From positions 1 through 5,532 of the forward strand of contig CAKREL010000120.1 in the NCBI GenBank assembly GCA_934317205.1: a stretch of 5,532 bases of DNA, given 5' to 3'. The position numbers were made by a program, and so were the translations under genes. Within the stretch, counting starts at the first letter, position 1; every line of letters begins with the position of its first letter. This DNA is from an uncultured Eubacterium sp. Lineage in GTDB: Bacteria; Bacillota; Clostridia; Lachnospirales; Lachnospiraceae. This document shows positions 1 through 4,603 of this stretch, piece after piece. The notes below the pieces were generated by a model, which saw only the letters and a list, made by a program, of their open reading frames with translations, was not told the origin of the DNA and ran no database searches.

Positions 1-1701
1 AGTTGCGAAGCCATCATTCCGATTAAAGTGGATGATGTTACAATTAATAAAAAGTTCTCATTTGCAGTGGCAAAGACAGGTGCCACAGGAGCTACGGGTG
101 CAACTGGACCACAGGGACCAACCGGTGCGAAAGGCGAAAAGGGAGATAAAGGTAACACTGGTGCAACTGGTCCTCAGGGTGCAACTGGACCAAAAGGCGA
201 TACCGGACCGCAGGGAAAACCCGGAATAGATTTTTCACAGGGTAAAATGCTGTATACAGATCCAATGTTTAACAACGGAACGAATGGAGTATCTGTGTAT
301 AATAATTCGAATAATGGGAAGGTCACGATTTCCAGAACAACGAAAACGAACGATAATCCTATTTCTGAGGCATCATACAACTTGGTTATTGCAAATACTG
401 GAGCGGCAAATCCTGCGTTAGGTGGCTTTTATTTCGGTACTTTATCCAGATGCAATGCTATATTTATATATCGTTTTATCGCATGGATCCCCAACGGTTA
501 TACTTTGTGTTTTGCATCTAACTCTGCGGGTGGCGTGTACAATGGAGAATGGCTAACGCCCAATGTGGGGGATGGAAATTATAGAGAATACGTTTACCGC
601 ATTCAGTGCGGAAGAAACGGATCATATTCATCAACAGGCTTTTTCTATCTGGATGGAACTCCTGGCACGCCTAGTAATCCGGTTAAATGGTGGCTCGCTT
701 ACGCAACCTGCTATGATATGACCGCTCAGTCAGATGTAATTAGCTTAAATGCCAGTCTTAAAGTGGAAAAAGGTAATATCACCGCATTAGCATCCAGAAC
801 ATCATTAGTTGAGGGGAGAATGTCTACTGCAGAATCATCTATAAAACAAAATGCAGAAGCAATCACACTGAAAGTATCAAAGAATGATGTCTTAAAACAA
901 CTCAACTCCGAACTTAAAATCACCGGAAACAGCATAGACCTCACCACTGGTCATTTTACTGTCAATTCAACAAATCTGCAGATTACATCAGACGGCACGT
1001 TGACAGCAAAAAATGGTGTGTTTAGTGGAAAGTTGGAAGCAGCAACGGGTACGTTTGCGGGAAGCGTAATAAGTGATAACATTTATGTAGGGAACGCAGC
1101 ATCTAATGCCGCTTTTCGCCATTATTTATCTGGAAGTAATGGAACAATAGAATTATCTGGTAGTTCCGGTGGTTATGGCTCGTCAGTTAGTTTAAACAGT
1201 GGTCGAGCATTATTAGAAAATGTAAGTGCTAGCGGAACAGCTCAAATTATTTGTAGATCTGGTGAAATTGAGATGACCGCACCATGCGGAGCTACAATAA
1301 ACGGTGTAAATATAGAAAGTACATTGTCGTCTCATTCGTCATCAATTTCAACACTTAAATCATCAATAGCCAAACAATCAGATTCTGGTTATCTACACAA
1401 AGATGGTTATGTGTGTCATTTGCATTGCTGGACAGTTCCAGCAACTACATTGATTACAACAGTGCCAGAACGGTATCGCCCTAAAAATCATTCCGTAACT
1501 TTATCAGGCTGGTGCAGAAATACAGGTTCAAATACTTACTATCCGTGTATAGCAATGCTTAATACGAGTGGTCAGTGGCAGGTTTATGCGATGACTTCGT
1601 TTGGTGGTGCACCTTATGTTATTTATGAGGGAAGCATTGATAGGAGGTCGGCATTTTACATGCTTTTAACTGGTTCATGGGTAACTTCATCTAACGGATA
1701 A
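1..1701 (+). CDS. Phage tail fibre / receptor-binding protein with collagen-like stretch (5' partial)
   Basis: The reading frame is open from base 1, so the gene starts outside the window; the GTG at 28 is internal and has no ribosome binding site. 566 residues are visible, counted here from base 1. Residues 27-77 are Gly-X-Y collagen-like triplets ([12 protein letters not shown] types), a common trimeric stalk in phage fibres. Residues of about 84-243 form a Trp/Tyr/Gly-rich domain that could be a carbohydrate-binding jelly roll. Next, about 250-300, comes a helical stretch with [17 protein letters not shown], typical of gp58-like minor tail proteins. From about 309 to 356, short alternating repeats ([15 protein letters not shown]) suggest a triple-stranded beta helix. 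About residues 461-566, with a VPERYRP motif, resemble receptor-binding head domains of Firmicutes siphophages. The role is host cell surface binding at the tail tip. An exosporium BclA-type collagen protein is the alternative, but the phage lysis genes downstream argue against it. Domain names are from recognition, not search. Confidence 0.85.
   Translation, partial: SCEAIIPIKVDDVTINKKFSFAVAKTGATGATGATGPQGPTGAKGEKGDKGNTGATGPQGATGPKGDTGPQGKPGIDFSQGKMLYTDPMFNNGTNGVSVYNNSNNGKVTISRTTKTNDNPISEASYNLVIANTGAANPALGGFYFGTLSRCNAIFIYRFIAWIPNGYTLCFASNSAGGVYNGEWLTPNVGDGNYREYVYRIQCGRNGSYSSTGFFYLDGTPGTPSNPVKWWLAYATCYDMTAQSDVISLNASLKVEKGNITALASRTSLVEGRMSTAESSIKQNAEAITLKVSKNDVLKQLNSELKITGNSIDLTTGHFTVNSTNLQITSDGTLTAKNGVFSGKLEAATGTFAGSVISDNIYVGNAASNAAFRHYLSGSNGTIELSGSSGGYGSSVSLNSGRALLENVSASGTAQIICRSGEIEMTAPCGATINGVNIESTLSSHSSSISTLKSSIAKQSDSGYLHKDGYVCHLHCWTVPATTLITTVPERYRPKNHSVTLSGWCRNTGSNTYYPCIAMLNTSGQWQVYAMTSFGGAPYVIYEGSIDRRSAFYMLLTGSWVTSSNG
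79..231 (+). repeat. Collagen-like Gly-X-Y coding repeat
   Basis: Seventeen consecutive codon triplets begin with Gly; sixteen uninterrupted ones run to 222, and the last is G-I-D. Threonine or proline/lysine fill most X and Y positions. At DNA level the 11-base unit GCAACTGGWCC recurs at about 100, 163 and 181, so the tract can expand or contract by slippage or recombination. It encodes the stalk of the fibre protein. Confidence 0.9.
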
Positions 1702-1719
1702 TCAGAAAGGGAAAAAACA

Positions 1720-2007
1720 ATGATACATACACAGGATTTAGAAATGTTATACAATACATTGAAAGACGTTGAAACGAAAGGGGAGAGCACAAAGGTGATG
1801 GCAGACTGTCTCAGATTTATCGAACGGAAGATCCGGGAATCACAGCAGGAGCCAGTAACACCACCTGTTCCACCAATGCCGGAACCGACACCAACTCCAG
1901 TTCCGGAGCCAATGCCAAAGCCAAGAAAGAAACGTAGACACGGGGACACTGAGGCTGAGGTAGTGGTAGATACACCAGATTCAGATCTGGCAGCAGAAGA
2001 TTGTTAA
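1720..2007 (+). CDS. Small proline-rich phage protein of unknown function
   Basis: 95 residues, starting at an ATG preceded by AGAAAGGG at a good distance and 18 bp after the fibre stop, so co-transcribed with it. Residues 1-43 look like an amphipathic helical segment (LEMLYNTLKDVETKGESTKV then a charged IERKIRE part). Residues 45-68 hold 13 prolines in a PxP ladder, followed by a basic patch KPRKKRRH (67-74) and an acidic tail. There is no signal peptide or membrane segment. Small proteins in this position between fibre and holin are common in gut Clostridia phages. A linker, tail-tip accessory or fibre chaperone role is possible, but nothing in the sequence fixes it. Confidence 0.75.
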   Translation: MIHTQDLEMLYNTLKDVETKGESTKVMADCLRFIERKIRESQQEPVTPPVPPMPEPTPTPVPEPMPKPRKKRRHGDTEAEVVVDTPDSDLAAEDC

Positions 2008-2009
2008 TC

Positions 2010-2039
2010 AGAGTCGACACTTCGGTGCCGGCTCTTTTT
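2010..2039 (+). terminator. Hairpin with T tract, Rho-independent terminator or attenuator
   Basis: GAGTCGACAC (2011-2020) pairs with GTGCCGGCTC (2025-2034) around a TTCG tetraloop: eight Watson-Crick pairs, one G-T and one A-C mismatch. TTTTT follows at 2035-2039. It lies right after the small proline-rich gene and about 33 bp before the start of the next gene, inside what otherwise looks like one late operon. It probably ends or lowers transcription between tail and lysis genes; no clear promoter is seen between it and the next gene, so partial read-through is likely. Confidence 0.75.
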
Positions 2040-2071
2040 ATAAATTTATGGAAAGGAAGTGGTTAAAAAAC

Positions 2072-2440
2072 GTGAACAATTTATTATTGCAGACATACCT
2101 TATAGCACTGCCAATCATTTTGACAGCTCTGATGGGCTATATCGTGTGGCTCCTGCAGGAACAGAGGAAGCAAAAGAAAGCTGATGTTATCGAGCGGAAC
2201 GAGCGCATTGAGGCAGAACAGAAGCAGCGCGAAGCTAACAGTCATGGTACTATGCTGCTCCTACGTGTTCAGCTGATTGAATATCATGATAAATACATGC
2301 GGCTGGGAGAAATACCATCCTATGCCTATGAGAACTTCAATGAGATGTATGATGCATATCATAAATTAGGCGGGAATGGCATGGTAACGAAGATGAAACA
2401 GGAAATCGAAGAATTGCATTTAAAAAAGAAAGGACAGTAA
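2072..2440 (+). CDS. Small one-helix membrane protein in the phage lysis cassette
   Basis: 122 residues from the GTG at 2072. An in-frame ATG at 2048 would add eight residues, but nothing like a ribosome binding site precedes it, whereas AAGGAAGTGG at 2053-2062 matches 8 of 10 bases of AAGGAGGTGA and sits 9 bp before the GTG. Residues of about 4-28 form one hydrophobic membrane segment. Residues 29-55 are a highly charged K/E/R/Q helix, probably a coiled coil. The rest is soluble and ends with a charged helix and KKKGQ. The next gene, a holin, follows after 2 bp. Similar short membrane proteins are usual beside holins in Clostridia prophages. A role as holin partner, antiholin or lysis regulator is inference from position. 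Confidence 0.8.
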   Translation: MNNLLLQTYLIALPIILTALMGYIVWLLQEQRKQKKADVIERNERIEAEQKQREANSHGTMLLLRVQLIEYHDKYMRLGEIPSYAYENFNEMYDAYHKLGGNGMVTKMKQEIEELHLKKKGQ

Positions 2441-2442
2441 AA

Positions 2443-2718
2443 ATGACAGATTTAGGATTTTTAGCAGACTTTATGATTCCGGTGATTGTAGGAATCTGTC
2501 TGTGCGTAGGTTATGTGATCAAAAAATGGGTGAAAGATATGGACAACAAATACATTCCGACCGTGTGTGCACTGCTTGGTGTGGTGCTGGCTGTCTGGAT
2601 TAATGCCTGGAACATTTCACCATCCATTATCTTAAGCGGACTATTCAGTGGTCTGGCATCCACTGGTTTGCATCAGTTATTCAAACAATATATCGAAAAG
2701 AAAGAAGGTTGCAAATAA
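2443..2718 (+). CDS. Phage holin, A118-like (Phage_holin_5) type
   Basis: 91 residues, starting at an ATG with AGAAAGGAC about 9 bp upstream inside the end of the previous gene. Three hydrophobic segments are visible: about residues 7-27, 37-54 and 60-76. The pattern of a short N-terminal helix, a KYIPTVCALLGVVLAVW segment and a small-residue SGLFSGLASTGLHQLFKQ segment with a charged tail resembles the Listeria phage A118 holin family. Holins open the membrane at a set time so the endolysin reaches the peptidoglycan. Its stop is directly followed by the endolysin ATG, the usual holin-endolysin pairing. The family is assigned by eye, and another small holin family is possible. Confidence 0.85.
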   Translation: MTDLGFLADFMIPVIVGICLCVGYVIKKWVKDMDNKYIPTVCALLGVVLAVWINAWNISPSIILSGLFSGLASTGLHQLFKQYIEKKEGCK

Positions 2719-3684
2719 ATGGCAGCAATTAGTATTCATGCCGGACACAACCCGGCAGGAAAGGTAGCCTGCGGAGCAGTGGGCTTACTTGATGAGTCAA
2801 AAGAAAACCGTTTAATCGTAGCGGAGATGATCAGCATCATGCGAAGCTGCGGCTGGACCGTCTACAATGACACCGTAGACAATGGCAGCAGCCAGAATGA
2901 TGTCCTAAATAAAATTGTGGCAAAATGTAACTCGCACAGTGTATCGTTTGTATTTTCGATTCATCTGAATTCCGGCCGGAATGATTATCCGGGAGACAGC
3001 CGCATCGGAGGTTTTGAAGTGTGGGTAAATGCCATGAACAAAGGAAAGCCACAAATGGCAGAGCGGATCCGCGCGAACATGAGCAAGTTTGGATTTACAG
3101 ACCGCGGTACTAAAATTTCCAAAAAACTCAAGGTACTGAACAAAACCAATGCACCGGCACTCCTGCTGGAGATCTGCTTTGTGGATGACCGGGACGATCA
3201 CAACCTGTACCAGAAAGCTGGCTACAAGGCAATCGCCAAGGCAGTGGCTTATGCCATTATGAATAAGTCCCTGGAAGAAATTCCGGCAAATCTCAACGGC
3301 CGTGTCGCTGACGAGAGAGCAGCAGATGGAAACTGGTACTATTATGAGAATGGCCAGATTGCATCAAACGTCACCACTGTAGCACAGAATAAAAACGGTT
3401 GGTGGTATGTCCGCAACGGCAAGGTAGATTTTGGCTACACAGGCATTGCACAGAACCAGAATGGGTGGTGGCGCATCGTCAACGGTAAAGTCGATTTTAC
3501 CTGCAATAGCGTAGAAAATAACGAATACGGCTGGTGGAAACTGAAAGACGGAACGGTAGATTTCAGCTACAACGGTCTGGCGGCCAATAAAAATGGCGTG
3601 TGGTACGTCCGCAATGGAAAAGTAGATTTCGATTATTCCGGAAACATTACTGCCAGAGTTGAAAAAGGCAGAGTAATAGTGTAA
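2719..3684 (+). CDS. Phage endolysin: N-acetylmuramoyl-L-alanine amidase (Amidase_3) with C-terminal repeats
   Basis: 321 residues; the ATG directly follows the holin stop, with AAAGAAGG about 10 bp upstream. Residues 1-182 are an Amidase_3 domain that cuts the bond between MurNAc and L-Ala. Likely zinc ligands are H10 (in HAGHN), E26 (LLDESKEN) and H82 (SIHLNS), and the catalytic glutamate is E151 (LLLEICFVD); all are present, so the enzyme looks active. After a short linker and a half repeat at 204-220 (GNWYYYENGQ), four 22-residue repeats run at 221-308 with the core GWWYVRNGKVDF, probably binding the cell wall. There is no signal peptide, so export depends on the holin. It is the last phage gene before the junction with cotJC and converges on it. 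Confidence 0.95.
   Translation: MAAISIHAGHNPAGKVACGAVGLLDESKENRLIVAEMISIMRSCGWTVYNDTVDNGSSQNDVLNKIVAKCNSHSVSFVFSIHLNSGRNDYPGDSRIGGFEVWVNAMNKGKPQMAERIRANMSKFGFTDRGTKISKKLKVLNKTNAPALLLEICFVDDRDDHNLYQKAGYKAIAKAVAYAIMNKSLEEIPANLNGRVADERAADGNWYYYENGQIASNVTTVAQNKNGWWYVRNGKVDFGYTGIAQNQNGWWRIVNGKVDFTCNSVENNEYGWWKLKDGTVDFSYNGLAANKNGVWYVRNGKVDFDYSGNITARVEKGRVIV
3379..3642 (+). repeat. Four tandem 66-bp (22-residue) cell-wall-binding-like repeats
   Basis: Units at 3379-3444, 3445-3510, 3511-3576 and 3577-3642 each encode 22 residues. They share a G-[WV]-W-x-x-x-[ND]-G-x-V-D-F core, with Asn/Lys-rich starts. The spacing is exact with no gap, but the DNA has diverged, so the units are old. In the last unit the first Trp is Val. 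These resemble the aromatic-rich repeats found at the C terminus of many Lachnospiraceae cell-wall proteins and lysins; the ligand cannot be read from sequence. Confidence 0.85.
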
Positions 3685-3731
3685 TATAATCATATACAAG
3701 TTTCTCAAACCTTCTTATTTATATGTAATAG

Positions 3732-3950
3732 TCACTTCCATCTTCTTTGAGCAAATTCTTCAGTTCCAATATCTGTTAACAATCCAGCAACTTCCCGGTA
3801 AGGCATTGCATATCTTTGAGACAGGTATCTCATAGATGCTGAGAGTTCTCCGTCTGGTCCGCCAAACTGAGAGATAATAATCTTTGCGATAGCCGGGTTG
3901 GATTTTTTAATACAAACTGGATATTGTAATCTTTTTTCATAACTCCACAT
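3732..3950 (-). pseudogene. cotJC: cotJC, spore-coat manganese-catalase-like protein, 3' part lost at prophage junction
   Basis: The ATG at 3950 directly follows the cotJB stop, with AAAGGGG about 10 bp upstream. Residues 1-67 match the start of CotJC closely: MWSYEKRLQYPV, FGGPDGELSASMRYLSQRY and GLLTDIGTEEFA. CotJC proteins are usually about 190-200 residues; this frame stops at 72 with the unrelated tail QRRWK. In manganese catalases E35, E65 and the histidine three residues later bind the metal; here E35 and E65 are present but position 68 is Gln. No continuation of the catalase domain is found in the other two frames downstream, so this is not a simple frameshift. The missing part is inferred to lie beyond the other end of the prophage. 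As it stands the product should be inactive. Confidence 0.85.
3740..3770. other. Putative prophage attachment junction (att site) inside cotJC
   Basis: Read on the - strand, family-like coding sequence ends with GAAGAATTTGCTCA (about 3748-3761), and non-homologous sequence begins at codon 68 (3747-3749). Phage sequence lies to the left and host coat genes to the right. The crossover core should be a few bases in or next to this stretch and should recur at the other end of the prophage. Placement is by loss of protein similarity, so it is accurate to a few codons only. The recombinase type cannot be judged. Confidence 0.6.
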
Positions 3951-4220
3951 TTAGTAAAACCCCCTTTCCCATGGCCACGGTGATACTGCCCATTGCCAAT
4001 AATTCTGTCTTTGCTCTCCAGTTTGAGTGAGGGGACCATATTTTATTTCATATTCTGTCAAAAGGTGGTTGTATTTTTGTTTCATATGCTGAAAATAATC
4101 CAGTGCATCCGGATCCTTCGGATGAGTATCCAGAAAGAGGGTAATATCGCTGATGGCAAAGCCGCACTGGTAAATGGCATTCATCAGCCGTTGTTTTTCT
4201 ACATTACATGCAGCGTTCAC
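3951..4220 (-). CDS. cotJB: Spore coat protein CotJB
   Basis: 89 residues, close to the roughly 87 of B. subtilis CotJB. The start is a GTG at 4220 with an excellent AAAGGAGGA 7 bp upstream, located in the end of cotJA, which it overlaps by 17 bp. Family marks are LFLDTHPKDPDAL (28-40), EYEIKYGPL (56-64) and the Trp/Pro-rich end WQWAVSPWPW (75-84). The protein is small, soluble and has no signal peptide, as expected of a mother-cell coat-layer protein. It is translated together with cotJA and directly abuts cotJC, so the three products are made in concert. The role in the inner coat is known for the Bacillus family and is transferred by similarity. Confidence 0.95.
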   Translation of the reverse strand: MNAACNVEKQRLMNAIYQCGFAISDITLFLDTHPKDPDALDYFQHMKQKYNHLLTEYEIKYGPLTQTGEQRQNYWQWAVSPWPWERGFY

Positions 4221-4425
4221 GGCACATTCCTCCTTTTCCGGTAAATGGTTTATCTAATTCGGCAAAAATAGTACCGGTTTTAAGAGCGCAATCAAGATCA
4301 TACAGGTTCCGGAACTGTTGCCAAGGAACATAAGCCATAGTGATAGCTTTGTCTTCACAGTTAGGACGTTTAAAATCCGTCATATACGGACAATCAGAGT
4401 TCGCAGAATTGCAATTACAGTTCAC
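4204..4425 (-). CDS. cotJA: Spore coat-associated protein CotJA
   Basis: 73 residues from a GTG at 4425 with AAGGAT about 10 bp upstream; no better start is available in frame. Family marks are AYVPWQ (31-36), an LYDLDCALKTGTIFAELDKPF block (41-61) and a short end. Seven cysteines (3, 5, 12, 23, 46, 68, 72) are notable; the N terminus NCNCNSANSDC is cysteine-rich and could cross-link or bind metal in the coat. It is the first gene of the cotJ operon and is preceded by a mother-cell-type promoter. In B. subtilis CotJA is required for assembly of CotJC in the coat. Loss of cotJC here would leave this gene without its partner unless cotJC is rebuilt. Confidence 0.95.
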   Translation of the reverse strand: MNCNCNSANSDCPYMTDFKRPNCEDKAITMAYVPWQQFRNLYDLDCALKTGTIFAELDKPFTGKGGMCRERCM

Positions 4426-4456
4426 AATTATGATATCCTTATTTTTTTATTTATTT

Positions 4457-4483
4457 TAACATATGAAAAAGGAAGGATAGTGT
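4457..4483 (-). promoter_or_regulatory. Sigma-K/sigma-E-like promoter of the cotJ operon
   Basis: On the - strand CATATGTTA (4465-4457) fits the sigma-K -10 form CATANNNTA and is near the sigma-E -10 CATACAAT. An AC dinucleotide (4483-4482) lies 16 bp upstream, the sigma-K -35 spacing. No good sigma-E -35 box is visible. The predicted transcript start is about 20-30 bp before the cotJA GTG. Both sigma factors act in the mother cell, which agrees with coat genes. The -35 signal is only two bases, so this rests mainly on the -10 box and context. Confidence 0.45.
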
Positions 4484-4531
4484 GCAAATGGTAACTTATT
4501 GTTTTTTGTTAAGTACCCAAGGTGTTTTCTA

Positions 4532-4560
4532 TTGACCGTTCAGAGGGGAGGATTTAAACT
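4532..4560 (+). promoter_or_regulatory. Possible sigma-A promoter for the hydrogenase gene
   Basis: TTGACC at 4532-4537 (5 of 6 to TTGACA) and TAAACT at 4555-4560 (4 of 6 to TATAAT) are 17 bp apart. A start near 4567 would give a short leader that still keeps the hydrogenase ribosome binding site. The same bases between the boxes form the strong AGAGGGGAGG that looks like a ribosome binding site for the small ORF at 4562. The two readings exclude each other, so either may be chance. Confidence 0.35.
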
Positions 4561-4561
4561 A

Positions 4562-4600
4562 ATGGCAGGGATAGGAGAGATCATAGGAAAGGGTGATTAG
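4562..4600 (+). CDS. 12-codon leader ORF ahead of the hydrogenase gene
   Basis: ATG at 4562, preceded by GGGGAGGA (4545-4552) at 9 bp, encodes MAGIGEIIGKGD and ends at TAG (4598-4600). It is in the same frame as the hydrogenase, whose ATG comes one codon after the TAG, and it contains the hydrogenase ribosome binding site (AAAGGG, 4588-4593). It could be a leader peptide that couples or gates translation. It needs a promoter upstream of about 4540, which is not clearly seen. Coding status is uncertain. Confidence 0.25.
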   Translation: MAGIGEIIGKGD

Positions 4601-4603
4601 TTT

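Larger units (their letters stand above)
1..3747 (+). mobile_element. Right (late-gene) end of an integrated siphophage prophage
   Basis: Five consecutive + strand genes follow the usual tail fibre, small protein, membrane protein, holin, endolysin order of Firmicutes siphophages. The element continues past the left edge, so head, packaging, regulation and recombinase genes are not visible. The right limit is placed at about 3747, where the host gene cotJC on the - strand loses homology with its family, about 62 bp after the endolysin stop. Seen: gene order, tight spacing and the broken host gene. Inferred: that the break is the attachment site. The exact boundary may differ by the length of the att core, which would be a short sequence shared with the other end. 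Confidence 0.85.

Noticed and set aside
79..231. Exosporium BclA-type collagen glycoprotein
   Set aside because: Collagen triplets and nearby spore-coat genes made this tempting, but the downstream gp58-like and beta-helix regions and the holin-endolysin genes place it in a phage tail.
2837..3708. - strand ORFs opposite the endolysin
   Set aside because: They are shadows of the amidase and its repeats; their apparent repeats mirror the 66-bp units. No ribosome binding site supports them.
3696..3715. AAGTTT-CTC-AAACCTT inverted repeat after the endolysin as a terminator
   Set aside because: The stem is only six pairs with a bulge, is AT-rich, and lacks a T tract.
3993..4244. 83-residue + strand ORF
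   Set aside because: It lies antisense to cotJB and the end of cotJA, both well supported by family motifs, overlap and ribosome binding sites; its hydrophobic reading is a shadow.
4506..4522. TTGTTAA upstream of the hydrogenase gene as a Rex operator
   Set aside because: One half site is perfect, but the second half (TTAACAA after a 4-base gap) is not present; CCAAGGT matches it at only two of seven bases. It is worth noting because Rex often controls fermentative genes, but it is not supported here.
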